From: Actinokineospora enzanensis DSM 44649
GTDB lineage: Bacteria > Actinomycetota > Actinomycetes > Mycobacteriales > Pseudonocardiaceae
DNA: 64,000 nucleotides
Assembly: GCF_000374445.1 (NCBI RefSeq)
Contig: NZ_KB894415.1
Coordinates: 105,874-169,873, forward strand
Reading direction: 5' to 3'
The notes under the pieces are model-generated. The model worked only from the letters and a program-made list of their open reading frames with translations. It was not told the origin of the DNA and made no database searches. Positions 43,975 through 51,676 of this stretch are shown here, piece by piece (position 1 is the stretch's first letter; each line of letters opens with the position of its first letter). The position numbers and the translations under genes are program-made.

Positions 43975-44412
43975 ATGACGCGTCAGGTACGTGACGTGAA
44001 CGGCCGACTGTGGACCGTGGACGGCACGCTGGAGTGGCGCACCCCGGCCACCGAGGACGACTTCGAGCACGATGTCGCGGCGGGCTACATCCCCGGCGTG
44101 GTGATGCTGGTGCTGATCGGGGCCCTGGTCATCGCGCTGGTGTCGTGGATGCCCACGGATGTCGTGGTGCCCTTCTGGCTGATCCTGATCCTGACCGCGC
44201 TGGTGCTGTTCTTCCCGGTCCGCTGGGCGGCGCGCAGGCCGTGGACGCTGATCGCGGAGACCGGCGACGACGGTGAGGGCGAGCCGACCGAGCGGTGGAT
44301 GGGCACCGTGCGCGGCTACTTCACCGCGCGCAACGAGATCGCCCGGATCACCAAGGAGCTCAGCCAGAACACCCAACCCGGCTACGAGGGCGTGCTCAAA
44401 CCGATCACCTGA
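43975..44412 (+). CDS. Small two-helix membrane protein of unknown function
   Basis: A 145-residue protein: a soluble N-terminus (VRDVNGRLWTVDGTLEWRTP), two hydrophobic helices (VVMLVLIGALVIALVSWM and PFWLILILTALVLFFPV) and a charged C-terminus that continues RRPWTLIAETGDDGEGEPTE. I recognise it as a type seen in actinomycetes but know no function. GGAGGGCAGGAG precedes the ATG at 43975. Its last 31 bases overlap the end of the convergent methyltransferase gene. Confidence 0.8.
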   Translation: MTRQVRDVNGRLWTVDGTLEWRTPATEDDFEHDVAAGYIPGVVMLVLIGALVIALVSWMPTDVVVPFWLILILTALVLFFPVRWAARRPWTLIAETGDDGEGEPTERWMGTVRGYFTARNEIARITKELSQNTQPGYEGVLKPIT

Positions 44413-46013
44413 GCCGCGGGCTGCCCGAAAGCGACGCCGACCAGCTCGTCCACCTCGGCGACCAGCGCCGGGTCCACGCCACCGGCCAGCTCTCGGGCCA
44501 GCCGGACGATCTCCCTGGCGACCGGGGTGGTCGGGTCGGGCAGCGGGAGCAGGCCGACGTACTGGGTGATCCACCGGCGGCGGCCCGCGTACAGACGGTT
44601 GCCACAGACCTCGTCGTAGAAGCGGGCCCCGAAGCCGGAGTTGGCCACCGCGAGCACCAGGTGGGCCAGGTCGTCGGGGTGCTCATCGGTCCGGCTCGCC
44701 AGCTCCGGGACGCTGATCCAGTAGCAGTCGCCATTGACCACGGCGCCGTCCCGGTCGATGGTGAACCGCGGCTCCGGGCTGATGTCCGGGAACACGATCT
44801 TCGGCGGCCGCCAGAGCGTGGGCCGCTGCGGCACCCAGATCTCGAACCACTCCCGCCCGGCCGCGGTCAGGTACCGGCGGCCTGCCAGCCGCTCCCGGTG
44901 TTCGCCCAGGTAGGCGGCCGCGCGGGGGTGCTCGGCGAGGTCGACGACGGCACGGGTCGGCAGATCCTGGTACGGGTAGAGCACGCGCGCCCGCGGCGGG
45001 CCGGGAGGCAGCCACGCGCGGATGTCCTCGTGGGTGAGCAGCGGGCGCAGCAGCTCCGGCTCCGGCACCCGGGCCGCGGGCAGCTCTTCCCAGTGCTCGC
45101 GGATGAACACCGGGTCGGCGGTGGTCTTGATGCCGACCCGGATCTTGGCCAGGTCACCGAGGACCCGCCAGGTGCGGTCGCGGATGTCGGTATGCCTGCG
45201 CTCCCGCTCGGGCGTGGTCAACCGCCATGGGCGGTCCGGCTCGCCCCGGGCGAGCGTGCCCACCGAGACGGCGAACGTCCGCGTGCCGACGCGGACGGCG
45301 GAGTCATCGGCCGCGGTCAACGCGTCGAAGAGATCGCCTGCCGCCGCTTCCTCGGCAATCTGATACGCGCTCGCGTAGCGGGCCACCTCCGCGTCACCGT
45401 TGACCGCCACCACCACGGCAGGCAACACAGCGGCCTCGAACAGCCGCGTGTCCCCGAGGTCGAATACCTCCCGCACCCCCAGCCGCTCCCCCAGCAGCGC
45501 GCGCACGTTCATCCCCGCGCGCGTGGTGAGGAACCGGTTGGAGCACAACAAACCCAGCACCCCACCCGGCCGCAGCAACCGGGGGATCATGGCGACGAAC
45601 GGGTGCGTGAGGTCTATGCGACCACGCAGTCCGAACTTCGCCGACAGCCGTGCCGCCGCCGCGCCACCGAGCACCTGCGTACGCACGTATGGCGGGTTGG
45701 TGATCACCAGGTCGAACGCGGACGCGGCGAGCGCGGCACCGACCTCGGTGAAATCCGCCTGCTCGATCCGCGCCCCGGGCAACCGCGCCCGGCTCGTGGC
45801 CACCGCGTCGGCGTCCAGGTCGAACCCGACCAGCTCGGCATCCGGCCGCAACCGGGCCACGGCCGCCAACAGCTCGCCGTCGCCACACGCCGGGTCCAGC
45901 ACGGTGATCGGCCCGGTCGCGGCCAGGCCGCACAGTGCTTGCCTGGCAAGAAAACCGGCGAGCGCCACAGGCGTGTAGTGCACGCCATGGCGCTTACGAA
46001 CGTCCGTGGTCAC
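44382..46013 (-). CDS. N6-adenine DNA methyltransferase (Eco57I/TaqI-like)
   Basis: A 543-residue class I methyltransferase. RKRHGVHYTPVALAGFL is the N-terminal segment before the SAM site, motif I is DPACGDGELL (residues 40-49) and motif IV is NPPY (106-109), the signature of N6-adenine methylation. The C-terminal half resembles a TaqI-type target-recognition region (IRVGIKTTADPVFIREHWEE, YPYQDLPTRAVVDL). No nuclease motif is visible in the protein and no restriction gene is adjacent, so it looks solitary. The GTG at 46013 lies 17 bases from a 51-bp repeat shared with the GAF kinase. Confidence 0.88.
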   Translation of the reverse strand: MTTDVRKRHGVHYTPVALAGFLARQALCGLAATGPITVLDPACGDGELLAAVARLRPDAELVGFDLDADAVATSRARLPGARIEQADFTEVGAALAASAFDLVITNPPYVRTQVLGGAAAARLSAKFGLRGRIDLTHPFVAMIPRLLRPGGVLGLLCSNRFLTTRAGMNVRALLGERLGVREVFDLGDTRLFEAAVLPAVVVAVNGDAEVARYASAYQIAEEAAAGDLFDALTAADDSAVRVGTRTFAVSVGTLARGEPDRPWRLTTPERERRHTDIRDRTWRVLGDLAKIRVGIKTTADPVFIREHWEELPAARVPEPELLRPLLTHEDIRAWLPPGPPRARVLYPYQDLPTRAVVDLAEHPRAAAYLGEHRERLAGRRYLTAAGREWFEIWVPQRPTLWRPPKIVFPDISPEPRFTIDRDGAVVNGDCYWISVPELASRTDEHPDDLAHLVLAVANSGFGARFYDEVCGNRLYAGRRRWITQYVGLLPLPDPTTPVAREIVRLARELAGGVDPALVAEVDELVGVAFGQPAAQVIGLSTPS

Positions 46014-46030
46014 GACGCAGTGTCCCTCTT

Positions 46031-46081
46031 CTCCCACCACCCGCCCCCTCATCCCCGCCCGGCATCGTCCCCAACCTGGCA
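46031..46081 (-). repeat. 51-bp repeat, copy 2 (upstream of the methyltransferase)
   Basis: Identical to 9467-9517 except for one base (46073). In gene direction it ends 17 bases before the methyltransferase start and is followed by GGGAGAAGAGGGA. Same orientation to the downstream gene as copy 1. Confidence 0.85.
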
Positions 46082-46146
46082 GTCACACCGCCGCCTGGGC
46101 ACCGAAAACGTCGGGGAACGGGCTACGGCAGGCCGCTAGGACACCA

Positions 46147-47502
46147 CTAGTCGTCCTCCTCGATGATGGCGGTCAATCGACCCGAGTCGACGGCGGCCTG
46201 GAGGTCGGTGTGGTCGCGTTCGGTCTGGTCGGCGTAGTCCACGGCGAAGCGGGCGAATGCCTCGTCCAGGTCTTCACCGCAGTAGCCGGACAGCAGGCGC
46301 GGGTCGACCGAGCGGGTGTGCGCGCGGGCGAGCAGGGCGCCTGCGAAGCGGCCGTAGTCGTCGAGGTGGTCGCGCTCCAGCGTGGTCGGGTCGATCTCGC
46401 CCTTGCGGTTGCGGAACTGGCGCACGATGTAGTGCCTGCCCTCGACCGTGGTCCAGCCCAGCAGGATGTCGGACTCGGCCTGCACCAGCCGCGCCCCGTG
46501 CACCACTCGCTTACCCTCGTGCTTGGCGGGAGCCAGACCGAGATGCACGGCCAGCGCCGACGTCTGCGCCTCCTTGACCTGCAACACCAGCGCCTCGTCG
46601 CCGTTGCCGTGCAACAGCACCAGGTAGTTGCGCAGGCCGACGCTGCCGGTGCCGACCACGCGGAACGCCACGTCCGACACCGCGTACCGCATGATCAGGT
46701 TCCGCCGGGACTCGCGCAGCGTCTCCACGTACGCGGGCAGCGCGCCCACCACCGCGGCGGCCACCTCGTCGGACACCGAGGTCAACACCGGCGGGTCGGT
46801 GACGAACCGCCAGCCGTCCACCCCACGCTGCGTCCACTTCGCGGCGACCCGGGCACTGGTGTTCTTGCGCGCCTTCTTGGCCGCGCGGGCGAAGTCGTCC
46901 TCCAGCGCGTGCGCGGACGCCTTGGTCAGGATCGACTCGTCGCCGAGCGCGGACCAGGAGTCGAGGAACGGCTGTTCGGCCAGGTGGTCGATGGTGCGGC
47001 GGTAGGAGCGGACCACGTCCTCGGCCGCCTCCCGGCAGCCCTTGTCGGACACCCCGCCCTCGCGGCCCGCCAGCACGATGCTGGTGGCCAGCCGCTTCAG
47101 GTCCCACTCCCACGGGCCGGGCACGGTCTCGTCGAAGTCGTTGATGTCCATCACGATCTGGCCATCCGGCGTGCCGTAGAGGCCGAAGTTGGCGGCGTGC
47201 GCGTCCCCGCACAGCTGCGCGTGCAGCCCGATGTCCGGGGTCGACGCCAGGTCGGCGGCCATCAGCCCGGCACTGCCGCGGAAGAACGCGAACGGCGAGG
47301 CCAGCATCCGACCGATGCGCAGCGGCACCAGCTCGGGCACCCGCCCGCGGTTGCTGGCGTCCACGAAGTCCGGGATCGACGGCCGGTCAGGAGCGAGCCG
47401 CACCGGTCCGTGATCAGCGTGCCCGACCCGCTCCCGCAACGCCTTCCCCCCGGCGCGCACCTCCCGCGGCTCCACCCATTGCCCCAGCACCTGATCACCC
47501 AT
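46147..47502 (-). CDS. DUF2252 family protein
   Basis: A 451-residue protein of the DUF2252 family, which has a kinase-like core. Typical stretches are ASPFAFFRGSAGLMAADLAS, LCGDAHAANFGLYGTPDGQI, DINDFDETVPGPWEWDLKRL and GVGSVGLRNYLVLL-like text (TGSVGLRNYLVLLHGNGDEA). GDxHxxNFG and DFDE recall the catalytic loop and metal motif of aminoglycoside-phosphotransferase-like enzymes. The biological substrate is unknown. ATG at 47502 or the GTG two codons upstream are both possible starts. Confidence 0.9.
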   Translation of the reverse strand: MGDQVLGQWVEPREVRAGGKALRERVGHADHGPVRLAPDRPSIPDFVDASNRGRVPELVPLRIGRMLASPFAFFRGSAGLMAADLASTPDIGLHAQLCGDAHAANFGLYGTPDGQIVMDINDFDETVPGPWEWDLKRLATSIVLAGREGGVSDKGCREAAEDVVRSYRRTIDHLAEQPFLDSWSALGDESILTKASAHALEDDFARAAKKARKNTSARVAAKWTQRGVDGWRFVTDPPVLTSVSDEVAAAVVGALPAYVETLRESRRNLIMRYAVSDVAFRVVGTGSVGLRNYLVLLHGNGDEALVLQVKEAQTSALAVHLGLAPAKHEGKRVVHGARLVQAESDILLGWTTVEGRHYIVRQFRNRKGEIDPTTLERDHLDDYGRFAGALLARAHTRSVDPRLLSGYCGEDLDEAFARFAVDYADQTERDHTDLQAAVDSGRLTAIIEEDD

Positions 47503-47672
47503 GGGCACATCATGCCTGGTCGGGCGGTTCGTCCGGCCGACCTGGCGGCTACCGGCCAGGGAAACCGGACATTCCCGGCGGACGCCCGGCGCGGGCGCGA
47601 CCGGGCCGAGTGGTACTTTCGATCGGCCGCCCGCGCGGGTTCACCCCGCCCCCGAGCAGAAGAGGCGACCCA

Positions 47673-48767
47673 GTGATCTCCTTCATCGTCGGTACCACCG
47701 CGGAGCTCATCAAGATCGCGCCGGTCTACCACGCGATCGCCGAACGCGGCACCCGACCGAGGATCTGGTTCACCGCCCAGCACGTCGACGAGGTCGCCGA
47801 CGTCCTCACCGACCTCCGCCTGCCGGAACCGGACGTCTGGCTGGTGCCCAGGGAGAGCGCGCACAACCTGGAGACTCCCGCCCAGGTCCCCGGCTGGGCC
47901 ACCGCCGTCGCCCGCACCGCCTGGCGCAGGCGCGTCGAGCTCAAGGCCACCCTCGCAGAAGACGGCCGTCCCCCCTTGGTCATGGTGCACGGCGACACCT
48001 TCACCACCCCCTACGGCGCCTTCATCGGCAAGCGCGTCCTTGGCGCCCGGGTCGCCCACATCGAGGCGGGCGCCCGCTCCGGCAGCCTGCTCAGCCCGCT
48101 GCCGGAAGAGCTGAACCGCAAGATCGCCGCCAAACTGGTCGACATCCACTTCGCCCCCACCGCCCGCGAGGTCCACAACCTCCGCACGGCCCGCGGCATC
48201 GTGGTCGACACCGAGGCGAACACCGCCATCGACGCGATGCGCCAGGCCATCAACGAGCCGATCATGCCCGGCCTGCCGGACCGCTTCGGCCTGGCGACCC
48301 TGCACCGGTTCGAGCTGCTGTCCCGCCCGGACAAGTACCGGGAAGCACTGGAAATCCTGCGCGAGGAAAGCCGGAAACTGCCGGTGCTGTACATGGCGGG
48401 CGCGCCGGAGCGCGAGAAGATCGAGCGGCTGGGACTGCACGACCTGTTCGATGACAGCTTCCAGATCCGGCCGAAGCAGCGATACCTGAAGTTCCTGCCC
48501 CTGATCGCCCGCGCGGAGTACGTGGTCACGGACTCCGGCGGCCTACAGGAGGAGTGCGGGTACCTGGGCACACCGTGCGCCATCCACCGGCACCGGACGG
48601 AACGGCACGTGGGAATCGGCCAGAACATCATCCTGACCGAGATGCGCGGGGACACGCTGCGGTCGTTCCTGGCTGACTACCCGAGTCGGCGGGGGGTGTC
48701 GCTGATGGAGAAGTACCACCCCAGCGAGGTCATCGCCGACACCCTCGCCCGCCTCGGCTTCTGCTGA
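47673..48767 (+). CDS. UDP-N-acetylglucosamine 2-epimerase family protein
   Basis: A 364-residue homologue of non-hydrolysing UDP-GlcNAc 2-epimerase (WecB/MnaA). It starts ISFIVGTTAELIKIAPVYHA, a variant of the usual GTRPE(A/L)IK motif, and has VMVHGDTFTTPYGAFIGKRV, HIEAGARSGSLLSPLPEELN and VVTDSGGLQEECGYLGTPCA. The reaction makes UDP-ManNAc for surface sugars. The Arg-Pro of the usual N-terminal motif is replaced (GTTAE), so specificity may differ. No polysaccharide cluster is present. GAAGAGG precedes the GTG at 47673. Confidence 0.88.
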   Translation: MISFIVGTTAELIKIAPVYHAIAERGTRPRIWFTAQHVDEVADVLTDLRLPEPDVWLVPRESAHNLETPAQVPGWATAVARTAWRRRVELKATLAEDGRPPLVMVHGDTFTTPYGAFIGKRVLGARVAHIEAGARSGSLLSPLPEELNRKIAAKLVDIHFAPTAREVHNLRTARGIVVDTEANTAIDAMRQAINEPIMPGLPDRFGLATLHRFELLSRPDKYREALEILREESRKLPVLYMAGAPEREKIERLGLHDLFDDSFQIRPKQRYLKFLPLIARAEYVVTDSGGLQEECGYLGTPCAIHRHRTERHVGIGQNIILTEMRGDTLRSFLADYPSRRGVSLMEKYHPSEVIADTLARLGFC

Positions 48768-48788
48768 CGCACCCACGGTTGCGGCCAC

Positions 48789-48806
48789 TTCTGAAAAAGT
48801 TCAGAA
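48789..48806. promoter_or_regulatory. Inverted-repeat operator of the toxin-antitoxin operon
   Basis: TTCTGAA and TTCAGAA form a perfect 7-bp inverted repeat around a 4-base spacer (AAAG), 7 bases before the antitoxin start. The position is typical for autoregulation by a Phd-type antitoxin. Confidence 0.6.
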
Positions 48807-48813
48807 TGGCGGC

Positions 48814-49272
48814 ATGGTGACCGAGGTGCAGTGGAGCGAACTCCAACGTGACCCCAAGGGCGTCGCGGCCCTCGCGGACCAAGGCGATGTCATCGTCCGC
48901 CGTCGGGACGGCGCAGCCCTGCTACTGATCCGCGAGGACCACGCGCGATCGTCCGCCGCGGGCGCGGTCACCGCTGCCCGAGGGCTTCGCGGCATGTTCA
49001 CCCACCTGCCACCACACATCGTGGTCGAGGCACTGCTGGACGAGTTCCCCTGGGTGGACGTGCTCCCGGAGCCCGAACAGCAGCAGTTCGCCCACGACTT
49101 CGTCCGCGCCTTCCAGGCGTCAGCCGAACTGGGCCACTGGGCGACGCTGGAACAGACCGTCCATGAATGGCGCAACACAGCGATCATCTACGCCGACCCG
49201 GAACTATTGGCGAGACTCACCGAGCCGGTCGTCGACGACCTCGGTCCGGTCCCAGCCCCCATGGACGACTGA
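48814..49272 (+). CDS. Phd-like antitoxin with DUF6247-like C-terminus
   Basis: A 152-residue protein. The first 45 residues (EVQWSELQRDPKGVAALADQ, VIVRRRDGAALLLIREDHA) fit the Phd/YefM fold that binds the operator. The longer C-terminal part (EFPWVDVLPEPEQQQFAHDF, LEQTVHEWRNTAIIYADPEL) resembles the DUF6247 domain fused to such antitoxins in actinomycetes and would bind and neutralise the toxin. The toxin gene follows after 5 bases. An inverted repeat lies just upstream. Confidence 0.8.
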   Translation: MVTEVQWSELQRDPKGVAALADQGDVIVRRRDGAALLLIREDHARSSAAGAVTAARGLRGMFTHLPPHIVVEALLDEFPWVDVLPEPEQQQFAHDFVRAFQASAELGHWATLEQTVHEWRNTAIIYADPELLARLTEPVVDDLGPVPAPMDD

Positions 49273-49277
49273 ACCCC

Positions 49278-49631
49278 ATGCCCGCCAAACGCGGAGACCG
49301 CGTCACACCACCCGCCCGCCCAGGCGGTTGGGAAGCCAGATTCGGCACCTCCGAGGCCGCGAAGGGCTGGGAGCATCTCTGCCAGACAGCCCGCTCCAGC
49401 ACCTGGGAAGCGTGGATCGTCCTCAGTGAACGGCCCACCAACCCGGAGAACCGAGCCCGACAGCACCGGTTGCACGGGGCGCTGAGCACGCGGGACGTGC
49501 ACGGTCAGCTTCTGGATCAATGGCAGTACGAGGTCACCGGCGCAGGTCGAATCTGGTATTGCCCCGACCCTGACCGCCGCATCGTCTGGATCGTCCACGC
49601 AGGCCCGGGACATCCCAAGCAGACCGACTAG
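49278..49631 (+). CDS. RelE/ParE-like toxin
   Basis: A 117-residue protein of a type found beside Phd-like antitoxins in actinomycetes. Landmarks are VTPPARPGGWEARFGTSEAA followed by KGWEHLC near the N-terminus, and QYEVTGAGRIWYCPDPDRRI with VWIVHAGPGHPKQTD at the end, as in RelE/ParE-fold RNases such as YoeB-like toxins. The target (ribosome-bound mRNA or gyrase) is not decidable. Its TAG stop (49629-49631) is also the left CTAG target copy of a MITE, so the element inserted exactly at the stop codon. Confidence 0.78.
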   Translation: MPAKRGDRVTPPARPGGWEARFGTSEAAKGWEHLCQTARSSTWEAWIVLSERPTNPENRARQHRLHGALSTRDVHGQLLDQWQYEVTGAGRIWYCPDPDRRIVWIVHAGPGHPKQTD

Positions 49632-49747
49632 GCGCTGTCCTGTAAGTCTGGTGCGCGGGATCCGTGATCCGCTTGGTCTCTGGGCGTGCGGGCGGGAAGC
49701 CGCGCGGGCGCGGATAGCGCGTGCCGGACTTGCAGGACAGCGCCTAG
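49628..49747 (-). mobile_element. MITE copy A (112 bp) with CTAG target duplication
   Basis: The element proper is 49632-49743, bounded by inverted repeats starting GCGCTGTCC and ending GGACAGCGC that extend, with a few mismatches, about 20 bases inward (TGTAAGTCTGG versus CCGGACTTGCA). CTAG flanks both sides (49628-49631 and 49744-49747). Read on the minus strand it matches the outer parts of copy B at 63700-63859. It has no coding capacity. A 4-base CTAG duplication fits the YTAR targets of IS5-family transposases; the mobilising element is not in the window. Confidence 0.85.
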
Positions 49748-49759
49748 GCCGAGGCTCTG

Positions 49760-49897
49760 CTAACCCGAGCCGCCTGCGCGTGGGGTGGTCATGAATGCCT
49801 CCCACACGGCGATGGCCTGGCCGAGTTCGAGGGCGGCGACTTGTTCAGCGGGCATGCCCACGTTGTGCATGAGCCGGGTCGCGAGCCAGTCCGGCAC
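49760..49897 (-). CDS. Possible small ORF or gene remnant (45 residues)
   Basis: A minus-strand frame reads PDWLATRLMHNVGMPAEQVA followed by ALELGQAIAVWEAFMTTPRA, protein-like in composition and in codon bias, with stop TAG at 49760-49762. A GTG at 49897 is one possible start; the frame stays open further up to a TGA near 49965 without a better start. There is no clear ribosome site. It may be the tail of a broken gene left next to the MITE and msrA. Confidence 0.35.
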   Translation of the reverse strand: MPDWLATRLMHNVGMPAEQVAALELGQAIAVWEAFMTTPRAGGSG

Positions 49898-49955
49898 GGG
49901 CTCGCTCGGCGGCGCGGCCTGCGGGCTGTTCTCGGTCGTCAGCTGCCCGAGTCTG

Positions 49956-50624
49956 CTAGGCGTCGGGGATGTTCAGGCCGATGGGGCAGGAGAGGCCGGT
50001 GCCGCCCATGCCGCAGTAGCCGTTCGGGTTCTTGGCGTCGCTGAGGTACTGCTGGTGGTAGTCCTCGGCGTAGTAGAACGGCCCGACCGGACCGACCTCC
50101 GTCGTGATCTGTCCATAGCCCGCGCCGCTGATGACCTGCTGGTACGCGGCCAGCGACGACTCGATGGCGGACTTCTGGGCGTCGTCCGCGTAGTACACCG
50201 CAGAGCGGTACTGGCTGCCGATGTCGTTGCCCTGGCGCAGGCCCTGGGTCGGGTCGTGGCCCTCCCAGAAGACCTTGAGCAGGTCCGTGTAGCCCGTCTT
50301 GGTCGGGTCGTAGACCACCAGCACCGCCTCGGTGTGGCCGGTCAGGCCCGAGCAGACCTCCTCGTACGTCGGGTTGGGCGTGTAGCCACCGGTGTAGCCG
50401 ACCGCCGTCGAGTACACCCCCGGGAGCTGCCAGTAGACGCGTTCGGGGCCCCAGAAGCAGCCCATGGCGAGGACCGCGGTGCGCAGGCCGTCGGGGAAGG
50501 GTGGCAGGATCCGCCGGTCGGGGTGGACCGCGTGGGTCGGGGACACCGGGAGCGGGTCCGGCCTGCCGGGCAGCGCCTCCTCGGGGGTGACGAGGCGGCT
50601 CTTGTTCCGACCGAACAGCGACAT
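49956..50624 (-). CDS. msrA: Peptide methionine sulfoxide reductase A
   Basis: A 222-residue repair enzyme that reduces methionine-S-sulfoxide in proteins. The catalytic Cys is in [48 protein letters not shown] and [12 protein letters not shown] are family hallmarks, and the resolving Cys is in [16 protein letters not shown]. The N-terminal 45 residues are an extension seen in many actinobacterial MsrA. The ATG at 50624 has GTGGAG shortly upstream. Divergent from the paralogous membrane-protein gene at 50712. Confidence 0.96.
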   Translation of the reverse strand: MSLFGRNKSRLVTPEEALPGRPDPLPVSPTHAVHPDRRILPPFPDGLRTAVLAMGCFWGPERVYWQLPGVYSTAVGYTGGYTPNPTYEEVCSGLTGHTEAVLVVYDPTKTGYTDLLKVFWEGHDPTQGLRQGNDIGSQYRSAVYYADDAQKSAIESSLAAYQQVISGAGYGQITTEVGPVGPFYYAEDYHQQYLSDAKNPNGYCGMGGTGLSCPIGLNIPDA

Positions 50625-50711
50625 GACTCCACTGTATCCGCCGCGCGGCGGTGCGACCTTGCGCGAGGATGGACGCCCGGCACCGCGGGCTCGACACGGG
50701 AGGATGACCGC

Positions 50712-51521
50712 ATGGCCTGGCAGGACACCCTCCGTGACCTCGATGATCGGCTCGCCGACGGGGACATCACCAGTACCGAGCACCGGCGGCTGCGTGATGA
50801 GGCGTTGGCCGAGGCGTCCGGGGAGACACGGCGGATCGCTGCGGACTCGCCGGTGTTTCTCGCTCGGGAAGAGTTGCCGGAGCCGGTGTGGCATTACGAG
50901 CCGCGGTTTGTGGACGGGGAGGCGCTGTTCGCGGGCGGGGGCCCGGTCAAGCGGTCGCGGGTGCTGGTCGGGGCGATGGCCGTGGCCGCCGTGGGGGTGG
51001 GCGTCTGGTGGCTGCTGTCCCCCTCGGACAGCGAGCCGGTCGCCGCGCCGGTCGCGCCGCCGGTGAGTGCGGCCGAGGAGTTGATGGGCAAGCTGCCTGC
51101 GTTACCGGGCACGGTCGTGTCGCCGCCCGCCGTGCTGCCCACGTCGCTCGGTCCACAACTCGGTCTGTACAGCCGGGAGATTCCGGATCCGACCAGCTCA
51201 GGCCTGGTCAACACGTCCGCGATGGACGGGCCGCGGTCGTTGGCGGTCAACGTCCTGGACAACGGCACCGGCCCGGACCACACCCAGGCGCTGCTCTCGT
51301 TCGCCACCACCACGGGCTGGGCGGACGCACCCGCAAGCGCCACCGACGGGGTACACGTGGTGGGCGCGGCCGACCACGGTGCGCAACGACTACGCGCGGT
51401 ATACCGGTCCGGGCGGTGGACCGTCTCGATCACCGTGAGCGGACCGGAGGCGGACCAACTCCTCCGCCCCTACCTGGACGCGTTCGTGAGCCGGACTCGC
51501 ATTGCCCTACCGGCAGGCTGA
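50712..51521 (+). CDS. Membrane protein with N-terminal SHOCT-like module (paralogue 1)
   Basis: A 269-residue protein. Residues 1-35 ([35 protein letters not shown]) form a short helical module like that of the next gene. A linker and one transmembrane helix follow ([19 protein letters not shown]), then an extracytoplasmic domain of about 165 residues. GGGAGG lies 8 bases before the ATG at 50712. The function is unknown. Position next to a protein with the same N-terminal module suggests the two interact or arose by duplication. Confidence 0.8.
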   Translation: MAWQDTLRDLDDRLADGDITSTEHRRLRDEALAEASGETRRIAADSPVFLAREELPEPVWHYEPRFVDGEALFAGGGPVKRSRVLVGAMAVAAVGVGVWWLLSPSDSEPVAAPVAPPVSAAEELMGKLPALPGTVVSPPAVLPTSLGPQLGLYSREIPDPTSSGLVNTSAMDGPRSLAVNVLDNGTGPDHTQALLSFATTTGWADAPASATDGVHVVGAADHGAQRLRAVYRSGRWTVSITVSGPEADQLLRPYLDAFVSRTRIALPAG

Positions 51522-51676
51522 ACGGTGTTCGCCCCCGGTTCCGGGGCGCAACCCGGCGGACCGTGACATTGGGTAGGGTACCGACACGCGGTGGGAGGCA
51601 CGTTTCTCTTCCCCGCGCACAGCGGCCACTGGGCGGCCATCGGTGCGCGAACCTGTGATGGGTGAAGGGCTCGGCG

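Noticed and set aside
44382..46013. Complete restriction-modification or phage-defence system
   Set aside because: Only the methyltransferase is recognisable; neighbours are DUF2252 and a small membrane protein, and no nuclease, helicase or protease partner is present.
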